From contig JABXIS010000032.1 of assembly GCA_013372975.1 (NCBI GenBank), positions 48,314 to 112,313 on the forward strand: 64,000 nucleotides of DNA, in the 5' to 3' direction. This DNA comes from Alphaproteobacteria bacterium (GTDB taxonomy: Bacteria; Pseudomonadota; Alphaproteobacteria; Sphingomonadales; Kordiimonadaceae). The position numbers and the translations under genes are program-made. Below are positions 53,851-62,706 of the stretch, piece after piece. Numbering within the stretch: the first letter of the stretch is position 1; every line of letters begins with the position of its first letter. The notes beneath the pieces are model-generated. The model saw nothing but the letters and a program-made list of their open reading frames with translations. It was not told the DNA's origin and made no database searches.

Positions 53851-53993
53851 TTTATTCCCCCTATCTTGGTCGAAGAAGAGATTGTTTCAGTTCACTCCAA
53901 CGTCACACCATAGTTATTTCATCATGATGCGTACGCCAGTTTGGTACAATTTCCATTTGTTCTCAAGTTAATCGCAAATGTAGGCAGAATTGA

Positions 53994-54008
53994 TTAACGA
54001 CCATTTAA
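53994..54008. promoter_or_regulatory. CtrA-type box TTAACGACCATTTAA
   Basis: TTAA, seven bases, TTAA is the full CtrA site. It lies about 145 bp upstream of the STAS gene in a 182-bp gap, suggesting cell-cycle or motility-linked control. Single-site matches also occur by chance in AT-rich gaps. Confidence 0.45.
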
Positions 54009-54032
54009 TGAAAGATGCGATTTGCTGCTGAT

Positions 54033-55625
54033 CTATATGATTTTTCGGCGGAAATCCCGAATCATCTCTGCTGCAGCATTATGGCCAGGAACACCCGTTA
54101 CGCCACCACCCGGATGCGCCCCCGACCCACACAGGTAAAGTCCTCTGAGGGGCATCCGGTGATCAGCGTGACCCAGAACCGGACGAGCGGCAAACAGTTG
54201 ATTTGGTGTTAGCTGGCCATGAAAGATATCTCCATCGACCAGCCCAAACTTGCGTTCCAGATCCAGCGGCGAATGGATTTGACGAGCTATCACGCTATCC
54301 CTGAAATTTGGCGCATATCTGGAAACCGTGTCGATAATGATGTCGGCAACCATGTCTCGACAATCATCCCAGCTTTTGCCATTCGGCAACTGGGGCGAAA
54401 AATGCTGACAGAATAGACTGGCCACGTGCTGGCCTGCGGGCGCTAACGTATCATCCAGCGTGCTGGGAATGAGCATTTCTACTATGGGTTCTGAAGCCCA
54501 GCCATTTGTGCGGGCATCCAAATAAGCCCGGTCCAGATAATCTACACTTGGGCCAATAACAATGCCCGCGGAATGATGAGGTGCAAGCCCCTCCGCCGGC
54601 AAACAGGAAAATTGCGGCAATTCGCTAAGTGCCACATTCATACGGAAAGTACCGGAACCGCTGTTCAGGTGTTTCACACGTTTTGAAAAGTCGTCGGGAA
54701 TATATGCCTCATCAACCATGTCCCCGAATAACAGTTTGGGCGCGACGTTGGCCGCCACCGCGCGGGCCTTCACAATCGAGCCATCCTCCAATGCAACACC
54801 AACTGCGGCACCCTTTTCCACAATCACTTCTGCCACTGGGCTATCTATTTTGATCTCCACGCCCGCTTCCACCGCCGCTTTCGCCATAGCTTCACTGATC
54901 GCCCCCATACCACCAATTGCGTGGCCCCAAGCTCCTTTCTTGCCATTTACCTCACCAAAACAATGGTGCAGCAGCACATAAGCGGTCCCAAGGGCATATG
55001 GGCTTGTATAGGCGCCGACAATGCCATCAAAGGCAAACGCCGCCTTGATCACATCGCTTTCAAAATAACGGTCCAACATGTCGGCACAACTTTGTGTGGC
55101 CATATCCAGCAGAAGGCGCTGCGCCTCGATCGGCTGACGTAAAGTTTTCAATCCAAGTGACGCCGCTTGTACCAGGTCTCTCAGCCCACCTCCTGCGTTG
55201 GGTGGGCTCTTTAACAGCAGCCCTCTTAGCTCATCTGCGACTGCATCAATATCGGCTTCATACCGATCCAAGGCCGCGGCGTCCTTTTTTGAAAAGCGGG
55301 CAAATTCCCGACGGCGTTCGGCAGGATCATTGGAAAAAGCAAGATACTCAGAATCCGAGAGCGGAAAGATATTCGCCATTTCCCTCTCAACAACCCTTAA
55401 ACCGTGCCGATGCAAATTCAGGTCAGCAATGATTTTTGGGTTAAGCAAGCTTACTGTGTAAGACGCTGAACTGTTTCGGAAGCCTGGGTGAAATTCCTCG
55501 GTAACGGCAGCACCCCCAACAACTGCACGGCGTTCGAGCACCACGGTTTTCAGCCCGGCTTTAGCAAGATAAAAAGCGCACGTCAGGCCGTTGTGGCCGC
55601 CGCCAATAATTGCAACATCGTACAT
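54033..55625 (-). CDS. Phytoene-desaturase-like FAD/NAD(P) oxidoreductase
   Basis: 530-residue flavoprotein. GGGHNGLTCAFYLAKAG near the start is the dinucleotide-binding fold with ERRAVVGGAAVTEEF after it, and the C-terminal LYLCGSGAHPGGGVTGVPGHNAA block (quoted as YLCGSGAHPGGGVTG) is typical of the CrtI/PYROXD2-like group. No carotenoid genes are near, so a pyridine nucleotide-disulfide oxidoreductase-domain 2-like role is as likely as carotene desaturation. ATG at 55625 is preferred, with GGGAGGA eight bases upstream; longer frames run to 55724. Confidence 0.87.
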   Translation of the reverse strand: MYDVAIIGGGHNGLTCAFYLAKAGLKTVVLERRAVVGGAAVTEEFHPGFRNSSASYTVSLLNPKIIADLNLHRHGLRVVEREMANIFPLSDSEYLAFSNDPAERRREFARFSKKDAAALDRYEADIDAVADELRGLLLKSPPNAGGGLRDLVQAASLGLKTLRQPIEAQRLLLDMATQSCADMLDRYFESDVIKAAFAFDGIVGAYTSPYALGTAYVLLHHCFGEVNGKKGAWGHAIGGMGAISEAMAKAAVEAGVEIKIDSPVAEVIVEKGAAVGVALEDGSIVKARAVAANVAPKLLFGDMVDEAYIPDDFSKRVKHLNSGSGTFRMNVALSELPQFSCLPAEGLAPHHSAGIVIGPSVDYLDRAYLDARTNGWASEPIVEMLIPSTLDDTLAPAGQHVASLFCQHFSPQLPNGKSWDDCRDMVADIIIDTVSRYAPNFRDSVIARQIHSPLDLERKFGLVDGDIFHGQLTPNQLFAARPVLGHADHRMPLRGLYLCGSGAHPGGGVTGVPGHNAAAEMIRDFRRKII

Positions 55626-55773
55626 TTTAACAATCCTCCCAAATACTCCCATTGTTTCAGTACGATAGTACGCCTCGCACGGCAACTTCGATTTCCTGTG
55701 TATTCTTTCCTTCACAGAAAGCACGCAATTGGATAAAAGCGGACAAGTCTTTTAAACAACAAGGTTTCAGCTC

Positions 55774-56049
55774 ATGAAGACCGTCTTTGTAATGATCAAA
55801 TGTGAACTTGGCCGCACATACGATGTTGCCGCACATCTTGCAGATGAAATTCCCGAAGTGCGCAGCGTATATTCAACGTCCGGGAATTATGACCTTCTGG
55901 CACAGTTCCAACTGGCGTCGGATCAGGAAATCGGGCGTTTTGTTACCCAGCAGGTTCAGACTACACCAGGCATCAAAGACACCTACACGATCATTGGCCT
56001 GAATGCTTTCACCGAAGATAATATGGGCGCAGGCCCCGACCCTATCTAA
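55774..56049 (+). CDS. Stand-alone Lrp/AsnC ligand-binding (RAM) domain protein
   Basis: 91 residues: only the AsnC ligand-binding/oligomerisation domain (VFVMIKCELGRTYDVAAHL and GNYDLLAQFQL, ending in ITYTIIGLNAF-like strands). The DNA-binding helix-turn-helix of Lrp is absent and no upstream in-frame start would add it. Such SraA-type proteins bind amino acids or modulate Lrp paralogues by mixed oligomers. A strong terminator follows. Confidence 0.88.
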   Translation: MKTVFVMIKCELGRTYDVAAHLADEIPEVRSVYSTSGNYDLLAQFQLASDQEIGRFVTQQVQTTPGIKDTYTIIGLNAFTEDNMGAGPDPI

Positions 56050-56068
56050 ACACATGACAAAAGAAATT

Positions 56069-56094
56069 GGGGCGCCCTGAAGCGCCCCATTCTT
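56069..56094 (+). terminator. Intrinsic terminator after the RAM-domain gene
   Basis: Seven-base-pair GGGGCGC/GCGCCCC stem, six-base loop, then ATTCTTT, 20 bp after the stop codon. Confidence 0.8.
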
Positions 56095-56127
56095 TATACC
56101 GGCCAATGCCTTTTCCAAACAGCGGCC

Positions 56128-57873
56128 CTATTCAGCGGCGGAAAAAACCTGCCTCCCCCCAATATAGGTCCTCAACACCCGGATATCGCTGATATCTTCC
56201 GGCAAGACCTTGTACGGATCGGCATCCACTAGGATGAAATCAGCCTGTTTTCCAACCTCAAGCGAGCCACGAATATCTTCCTGCCCCATCAGGTATGCAC
56301 CGTTGATTGTCAGCGCCTTAATCATGTCATCAACACTTAGCCGCTCCTCAGGTATCCAGCTCTGGTCATTGGCGTCGTCCGGGTTTTTCCGTAACACAGC
56401 TACTTCCATGGAATCGAACGGATCACTTGTGGATACAGGCCAGTCACTGCCCCAAACCACACGCGCTCCAGCGTTGACAAAACTTTTCGCAGGATAAATC
56501 CAGCGATGCAGCTTTTCCTGCAAAAAAGGTTCCGTCAGCTCAGAGATATAAGCATCATTGAAATGCCACAGAGCCTGAAGATTGGCGGTAACCCCCAGGG
56601 GCGCAAAGCGCTGAATATCTTCAGGCTGAACAATTTCAAGGTGTGAGAGATGGTGGCGGCGCGGTCTTTCACCATTCGTTTCAATGGCGCCTTCGAGTGC
56701 ATTCAACGACACCCTGACCGCTCGATCACCGATTGCGTGGATATGAATTTGAAAGCCTGCATTTTCGAGTGCAATTGCGTAGGCATTCAAAGCTTCCTCG
56801 CTCAAGTTGATCTCACCTCGGTGATCCGGCCCCAAAGGCGCATTCACATACGGCTCCAACATTGCCGCCGTATGATTTTCAGGCACACCATCCACAAAGA
56901 TTTTCACTGCATCCGCATCAAGCCGATCCTTTGCCTGCGCCCGAAACTGAGCCCGGCGCTCAACCAACTTCTCCACCACGGCTTCCACATTATCAGGAGT
57001 GACCATTGAAGTGACCATTTCTTCAGCGGCAAGAAGCGATAGCCTGACACGTTGCGGCAGATCCTGTCGGGATGAAACCTCCAGATATGCTGCTTCATTA
57101 TGGTCGTGCATGATCGCTGCATCAATGGTGGCTGTTATGCCGTTCCCGGCCTGATAGGCCAACCCTGCCTCAAGGTTACGGACCACATCCTCAACTGCCG
57201 GTTTGGGAAAGATATGCGACACCAATCCTTGGGCGGACTCCCTGAGCGTTCCTGTCGGATTGCCCTCAGCATCACGTTCAATCCTGCCATTGACAGGATC
57301 TGCCGTTTCGCTGGTAACCCCCGCAAGGTCAAGCGCCCTGGTATTTACCCATCCATTATGGCCATCTGCCGCCACCAGCATGACTGGCCGATCAGGAACA
57401 ATCTCGTCCAATAGTGCTTTGTTTGGATTGGCGTCAGGGAACAGGTTCAATTCCCAACCACTCCCCATAATGGCTGGCAACTCTGGATGAGCATCAGCAT
57501 AGGCTTTCACCGCATGGACAATTTGCTCGGCTGACGTAAGCCCGCCCAGTCCCAGACCCAAAATAGTATCTCCACCATCGGGCAGATGGGCATGGCTGTC
57601 AGTAAAACCCGGAAATACAATCTTTCCGCTGATGTCTTCCGTAAGAGTATTGGGGCCAACATAGGCCTTCGCGCCCTCTGCCGACCCAACATAAAGAATC
57701 TTGTCACCCCTTACCGCGATTGCCTCAGCTACCGTTGCATCGCCATCTACGGTGTAGACAGTGCCACCGCTGAACAGCAGGTCAGCCACCTCGGGCCCCT
57801 CGGCATTTTCGCTTTCCCCGCAGCTCGCAAGCATTGCACCTGCTGCGAACGCCAAAAGCATTTTCTGTCTCAT
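56128..57873 (-). CDS. Amidohydrolase, YtcJ-like lipoprotein
   Basis: 581 residues. A lipoprotein signal LAFAAGAMLASCGES ends in the lipobox LASC, so the mature enzyme is membrane-tethered. The amidohydrolase 3 fold starts with FPGFTDSHAHLPDGG (metal His pair) and continues with a conserved HIHAIGDRAVR and GSDWPVSTSDPF, the metal-binding His and Asp. It hydrolyses C-N bonds; substrate unknown. The ATG at 57873 has GGAGGGGGG before it. The dipeptide epimerase downstream (54 bp gap) suggests peptide or peptidoglycan-fragment use. Confidence 0.9.
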   Translation of the reverse strand: MRQKMLLAFAAGAMLASCGESENAEGPEVADLLFSGGTVYTVDGDATVAEAIAVRGDKILYVGSAEGAKAYVGPNTLTEDISGKIVFPGFTDSHAHLPDGGDTILGLGLGGLTSAEQIVHAVKAYADAHPELPAIMGSGWELNLFPDANPNKALLDEIVPDRPVMLVAADGHNGWVNTRALDLAGVTSETADPVNGRIERDAEGNPTGTLRESAQGLVSHIFPKPAVEDVVRNLEAGLAYQAGNGITATIDAAIMHDHNEAAYLEVSSRQDLPQRVRLSLLAAEEMVTSMVTPDNVEAVVEKLVERRAQFRAQAKDRLDADAVKIFVDGVPENHTAAMLEPYVNAPLGPDHRGEINLSEEALNAYAIALENAGFQIHIHAIGDRAVRVSLNALEGAIETNGERPRRHHLSHLEIVQPEDIQRFAPLGVTANLQALWHFNDAYISELTEPFLQEKLHRWIYPAKSFVNAGARVVWGSDWPVSTSDPFDSMEVAVLRKNPDDANDQSWIPEERLSVDDMIKALTINGAYLMGQEDIRGSLEVGKQADFILVDADPYKVLPEDISDIRVLRTYIGGRQVFSAAE

Positions 57874-57952
57874 ATCCCCCCTCCAAAATGTGATCACATT
57901 AACTGGAATAGAAACAGAAAATCAGGCTGCAAGCAAGTAATTTGCAATAACC

Positions 57953-58936
57953 CTAACCCCAAAGCTCAGCGCCAAATGGCAGAATATTGTAATCTTCGGA
58001 ATAGGATAATTTGTGATCACGATCATCGGACAGCAACAGCGGACCATCCAAATCAACATAATCCGCCCTTGAGGCGATAAGACAAGCAGGTGCCATTGCA
58101 AGCGATGTCCCGAGCATACAACCAACCATAATATCCATACCAGCCTGCCGGGCGGCAGTTTCCAGCTTTAGTGCTTCCGTCAAGCCACCCGTTTTATCCA
58201 GCTTGATATTTACAAATTGGTATTTATTCACGAGCCCTTCGACATCACTGGATGCATGGCAACTCTCGTCCGCGCAAAGAGGAACCGGGCTGTCGATATC
58301 AAGCAACCCGGCATCCTTGCCCGCCGGCAATGGCTGCTCCAGGAGCGCGATGCCCTCGCCAGCCATAGCGGGCAGGCAAGACCGCAGCATAGGCATATCC
58401 CAGGCCTCATTGGCATCTGCAACAAGGACAGCGTCAGGCACTGCTTTGCGCACCGCCTGCACACGAAGAACGTCTCCCTCTCCACCAAGTTTGAGTTTCA
58501 GCTGCCTTTTGCCGTCGGCCCAAGCCAGCCGAGCGGCGTCCGCCATGGCCTCTGGCGCTCCCAGAGACAAAGTGAATACTGTGGGAAATGGCTTTGGTGC
58601 CTTTTGCCCAAGCACCTCCCAAACACGCTGACCTCCACACTTCGACCGCAGATCCCAGAGGGCACAGTCCAAGGCGTTTTGCGCAGCTTTACTTTCCAAG
58701 GAAGTAATATCGTTGCGAGTAAAGTGGTCGTGGGCATCAAAGAAGTGACGCAACTCAGCACAAACGGCAGCCGAAGTTTCGCCGTACCTGCTATTTGGCT
58801 GGCATTCACCGCGACCGAAAAAGGTGCCATCAGAGATTGTCACCTCGACTACATCAACATGGGTTCGGGACGACCGTGATATGACGAATGGTATCTTCAG
58901 CGGCCATTCTTCAACACGCGCACGTCCTTCAATCAT
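57953..58936 (-). CDS. Dipeptide epimerase (L-Ala-D/L-Glu type)
   Basis: 327 residues, enolase superfamily, muconate-lactonizing subgroup. KLKLGGEG places the first catalytic Lys; metal ligands are in LVADANEAW, LEQPLPAG and CADESCHA; the second Lys is in FVNIKLDKTGG. These enzymes epimerise L-Ala-D-Glu released from peptidoglycan. The ATG at 58936 overlaps the MFS stop (ATGA), so the pair is coupled, which suggests that the transporter imports or exports the same dipeptide. Confidence 0.87.
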   Translation of the reverse strand: MIEGRARVEEWPLKIPFVISRSSRTHVDVVEVTISDGTFFGRGECQPNSRYGETSAAVCAELRHFFDAHDHFTRNDITSLESKAAQNALDCALWDLRSKCGGQRVWEVLGQKAPKPFPTVFTLSLGAPEAMADAARLAWADGKRQLKLKLGGEGDVLRVQAVRKAVPDAVLVADANEAWDMPMLRSCLPAMAGEGIALLEQPLPAGKDAGLLDIDSPVPLCADESCHASSDVEGLVNKYQFVNIKLDKTGGLTEALKLETAARQAGMDIMVGCMLGTSLAMAPACLIASRADYVDLDGPLLLSDDRDHKLSYSEDYNILPFGAELWG

Positions 58937-60120
58937 AATACCCTCATGTCAGCGTCACGAAGCTGCCGGTGCAATCCAACCATCCATAGCAGGACAATCG
59001 CCATTACCCCGCCACCGACCAGCAAGGGTAATCCATTAAGCTGCTGGTTTAATAGACCCGCCACCAAGGGCCCAGAGGAACGCCCTAGTGACTGCATGGA
59101 TTGAAAGACACCCATGACAGCCCCCCGTTCACTGTCTTTCGCCCTGTGCGACGCCAAAGAAGACATTGAAGTATTGAAAAATGCCGTCCCTACACTGGTT
59201 GCAACGATACCCAAATACACCATGGCCGTACTGGGGGCTACCAAGATAGTGATCAACCCGCCCCCCATAAGAACGATGCCAGACCGAGCAAGAGAGCGTT
59301 CTCCGAAGCGGGATGTAAGGCGGCCAATCAGCCCGCCCTGCACTATCATCAACACCATGCCTATCACAAAAAACAGGCGACCCATTTCCTGCGGCCCCCA
59401 ATGAAATTTGATTTCCATGAAGTAGCTGAGGGTCGATTCCATCATTGCAAGCGGAATAGTGAAACAAAGCATCATCAGGCAAATCTGCATCAACACGGGG
59501 CGCGACTTTATTCTGCCAAACGCCTCCATGCGCGAAATATGTTCCAGACCGTCATGACCTCTGGCTTTTGCTCCGTGTGTTTCACTGAATCGCACGAGGA
59601 CGACCAACAGGCCAACAGCACACAAGATAGAGGAGATGAGTGCAGCAGACGCAATAGTTGCGGATTGCGCGTTTGCACCCCCGACCATAGCACCTACAAA
59701 AGGCCCCAGTGTGAAGGAAAGGCCTATACCCGCGCCGATAAGCCCCATACCCTTGGCACGGTTTTCGGCATTTGTCAGGTCAGTCACAGATGCCAATACA
59801 ACAGACGTATTGCCAGCAAAAACACCAACAGCGACCAGACCAATCAATATATGTGCAGCCGTGTCTGCATAGGTAGACAGAAACGCATATGATACGGCTG
59901 ATCCGGCCAAACTAACGAGTAGAACAGGCTTCCTGCCATGCCGATCAGAGAGTTTCCCCCAAAAGGGTCCAACGACAAACTGCGCGAAACTATAACTGGC
60001 AAGTATCGGTGTTGCCGCAGCCTGAGAGACGCCCATATTTTCGAGCACATACATGATGGATGGCAGCAACATTGCAAAGCCTGCCATCACGACAAAAACA
60101 ACTAAGAACAGTATTGGCAT
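58933..60120 (-). CDS. Major facilitator superfamily transporter
   Basis: 395 residues, 12 helices in two halves. Motif A between helices 2 and 3 is GPFWGKLSDRHGRKPVLL, and its second-half equivalent is GGLIGRLTSRFGERSL, as in the TetA-like drug:H+ group. An acidic residue sits in the first cytoplasmic loop. The transporter is translationally coupled to the dipeptide epimerase; cargo unknown. Confidence 0.9.
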   Translation of the reverse strand: MPILFLVVFVVMAGFAMLLPSIMYVLENMGVSQAAATPILASYSFAQFVVGPFWGKLSDRHGRKPVLLVSLAGSAVSYAFLSTYADTAAHILIGLVAVGVFAGNTSVVLASVTDLTNAENRAKGMGLIGAGIGLSFTLGPFVGAMVGGANAQSATIASAALISSILCAVGLLVVLVRFSETHGAKARGHDGLEHISRMEAFGRIKSRPVLMQICLMMLCFTIPLAMMESTLSYFMEIKFHWGPQEMGRLFFVIGMVLMIVQGGLIGRLTSRFGERSLARSGIVLMGGGLITILVAPSTAMVYLGIVATSVGTAFFNTSMSSLASHRAKDSERGAVMGVFQSMQSLGRSSGPLVAGLLNQQLNGLPLLVGGGVMAIVLLWMVGLHRQLRDADMRVL

Positions 60121-60228
60121 ATATCCCCCGAAGAAACCGCACGCCGATAGTTCGAGCGGGCGGAGAAGCGACCACGTGCGTTGGTTCTACCGGGACAGAA
60201 ATGATAACTCAAGTGCTCCTATGGAAAG

Positions 60229-62382
60229 CTAGGCGCCTTCTTCCTTGGGCTTATCCTCTTCATCCGAATCATCGGCCCCGTCCTTCGGCGGCTCTTCTTC
60301 ATCGCTATCTTCGGTGTCGGCCTTGGCACCTTCTTCTTGGCCCTGAGCTGCTGCCTCGTCGATAATAGCCTGCCTTGCCTTTTCCATATCTTCGCGCTGT
60401 TTTGCCAGTTTTTCGCGCTCTTCCTGCCTTCGCTGCGCTTCAAGCGCGGCTTCCTCAGCTTCCTCTTGATTCCATTTGGCAATCAAACCATCAATATATG
60501 CTTCCAGCGCGGGATCGCGGGAAGCAAGGCGGCGCGCCAACCTTGCCTGCGACACGGCAGAAGATCTATATCCGGATTGCGCTAAAGCCTCTGCCAAATC
60601 TGTGGCGATAATAGCTGATTGCGGAATGATATCTGCTGCCACCTTCAGATATTTACTGGCCTCGGCGGGGCGCTCAAGTTCCAGGTAAACCCGCCCTAAC
60701 ATGCCAAGAACCTGCCCATCCTGACCGCCATTACTAACAAGAATCTCCAAATCCGCGCTGGCCTCTTCAAAGCGTGAAAGCCCCATATAGGCAAGACCCC
60801 GATTTTTTAAAGCAGACTGATATTCTGGATTTCTCTTAATCGCGGCATCCAGAAATAATAATGCTTCCTCATACCGCCCCTGACGCAAGCGAACAGCGCC
60901 TAACAGATTGGCACTTTCAGCACCTTCAGGATCAAGGGCCGCAATTTCTCCTGCAGAAATCTCGGCACCCTCAACGTCTCCCGCTTCCAACTGCATGTTG
61001 GCCAGAAGCATCAGGCCGTCCTTATCTTTTGGCCCTTCAGAATAATATCCTTTCAGTTCGTCAATCGCGCCGTCTCTGTCTCCATCAAGAAAGCGTGTCA
61101 GCGCCAACCGCTGAGACAAAGCGTTAACCCGCTCATCACCTTCATCCCCCATGGTTTCTGCGATGGCACGAGCATCAGCGAGAGCCCGCCTCACTTCTGG
61201 CAAATTACCCAAGGCACCATATGCTGCGGCCTCCTGGAAACGGGCATCCAGATCCACCGCGCCTTCTTCAAGAAGAGGATTCAACACGCCCAGCGCCCTC
61301 GCGGCATCACCTCTCCGCGTCAGACATTCAGCGAGCGCCAGCCGCGTTAGGCGGTCTGACGGAATTCTCGCCAAAACTCTCTCCAAATAAGGCCGCGCTG
61401 TCGAAAATTTGTCCAATTGAAACAGGACATGGCCATAGGCGCGCGCCGCGGGCGGATACCTTCGTGTAAGGTCACCAACTCTCAGAAGAAGATGTTCCGC
61501 CTCTCTGAGGTTGCCACCGACAGCCAGCGCAAGTGCGGAATAATACTGTGCCATAGGGCTATCTGGCGCTCGCTTGTAAACCTCGTCCAAAACAAGGTTT
61601 GCTTTTTCAAGCTCGCCTGTCTCGATCAACAGCGCCGCCAACTCAAAATATGCCAAAAGGTTTGCCGAATGTAATTGCACTGACTGCCGCAAATGGGCTT
61701 CAGCCTCCTCAAATCGGCGCTGATATCGGGCAACAGTACCGCGGACGTATCTGACAATACTATCATCCTCAACCTTGGAGGCCGCTTGAGCGGCCCACTC
61801 CTCAGCGTCTGAAAGCTTGCCCTGCCCAAGCGCAAGCATGGACAGGCCCAGATATCCACGAAAATCATCGGGCCGCTTATCAATTGCCAGCCGGTAGAAG
61901 TAGGTTGCACCCTGCTGATCACCAAGTTCCTTTTCGATATCACCTTTGAGGATCGTAGCCTCAAACGCCATATCGCCCAGAAGTTCCGCCTTCCAGATTA
62001 CTTCCTTTGCTCTTATCGCATCGTTTTGAAGCATTAATGCACGCGCCAGTAGCAGCGCAACTTCATCCTTGGGAACACCGGCTTCGCTGGCACGCTCCAA
62101 CGAGGCCTCAGCCGCTATGCCATCCAAAAACGCGAGATGGATACGTGCCTCATTGACAAAATCCGCACCATTCGCCACGTCGCGGTCAACTTGGACCTTA
62201 ATTGCTTCCAAAGCCTTACGAAGCTCTCCGTCTTCAATCAACTTTTCAATAGCAGCATCGTCGAGCTCAGAATATTCCCGCTCGCGCTGCTCTTCCACTG
62301 ACTCCCCGCAAGCAGCAAGAAAAAGCGACAGCGAAATAACCGAAGCGCTTATTTTATGACGATTTTTTCCCCAACCAGACAC
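60229..62382 (-). CDS. TPR lipoprotein (PrsT-like)
   Basis: 717 residues. The N-terminal signal SLSLFLAACGES has a lipobox with Cys at 25, so it is anchored to a membrane. Almost all of the rest is tetratricopeptide repeats, about 17 units, typified by ALKNRGLAYMGLSRFEEASADLE, quoted in short form as GLAYMGLSRFEEASADL. The tail is highly charged (EDSDEEEPPKDG). PEP-CTERM systems often have such a TPR lipoprotein (PrsT), and a PEP-CTERM gene is divergent 324 bp away, so this is a plausible but unproven match. The start is GTG at 62382 with GGGGAG 11 bases upstream. Confidence 0.75.
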   Translation of the reverse strand: MSGWGKNRHKISASVISLSLFLAACGESVEEQREREYSELDDAAIEKLIEDGELRKALEAIKVQVDRDVANGADFVNEARIHLAFLDGIAAEASLERASEAGVPKDEVALLLARALMLQNDAIRAKEVIWKAELLGDMAFEATILKGDIEKELGDQQGATYFYRLAIDKRPDDFRGYLGLSMLALGQGKLSDAEEWAAQAASKVEDDSIVRYVRGTVARYQRRFEEAEAHLRQSVQLHSANLLAYFELAALLIETGELEKANLVLDEVYKRAPDSPMAQYYSALALAVGGNLREAEHLLLRVGDLTRRYPPAARAYGHVLFQLDKFSTARPYLERVLARIPSDRLTRLALAECLTRRGDAARALGVLNPLLEEGAVDLDARFQEAAAYGALGNLPEVRRALADARAIAETMGDEGDERVNALSQRLALTRFLDGDRDGAIDELKGYYSEGPKDKDGLMLLANMQLEAGDVEGAEISAGEIAALDPEGAESANLLGAVRLRQGRYEEALLFLDAAIKRNPEYQSALKNRGLAYMGLSRFEEASADLEILVSNGGQDGQVLGMLGRVYLELERPAEASKYLKVAADIIPQSAIIATDLAEALAQSGYRSSAVSQARLARRLASRDPALEAYIDGLIAKWNQEEAEEAALEAQRRQEEREKLAKQREDMEKARQAIIDEAAAQGQEEGAKADTEDSDEEEPPKDGADDSDEEDKPKEEGA

Positions 62383-62706
62383 AATTACATCAGCTCCCCA
62401 GCTTAACTTATGCCGCTTTTGAATATCAGCCCCTCGAATGCATCAAGGCACCGATATTCACTCTCCCCTACACTCAACAAATCAGTTTATGCTATCCAGT
62501 ACAAAGGATAGTCCCTAAAACTGCTTTAGCACCAAAACGTTACACAAATAAAGTTTATCTAAATTTTTATGTAAATATTCCCTTCATTTTAGTTTTATGC
62601 AACAGTATAAGAAATTCTGCTCACTACGCTTGTGGTGGAGTGGGCGTTAAAAATTGGGATAATCTGTCATTTCAGGCATGACGCTCAATTTCACGGAGAG
62701 AATACT
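62383..62706. other. Shared divergent leader of the TPR lipoprotein and PEP-CTERM genes
   Basis: 324 bp, AT-rich in the middle, no gene seen. It contains CTATCC/GGATAG at 62492-62511 (six-base arms, eight-base spacer), a possible operator between the two genes, and the candidate promoter for the PEP-CTERM gene at 62583-62611. On the minus strand TTTACA-17-TTTATT (about 62540-62570) could serve the lipoprotein. No sigma-54 site was found, although PEP-CTERM genes in other bacteria are often RpoN-controlled. Confidence 0.5.
62583..62611 (+). promoter_or_regulatory. Candidate promoter of the PEP-CTERM gene
   Basis: TTCATT, a 17-bp spacer and TATAAG (five of six -10 bases). It gives a leader of about 90 nt before the GTG at 62707. 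Confidence 0.35.

Noticed and set aside
62590..62706. Sigma-54 promoter for the PEP-CTERM gene
   Set aside because: I looked for GG-N10-GC in the leader on both strands and found none with a credible match.
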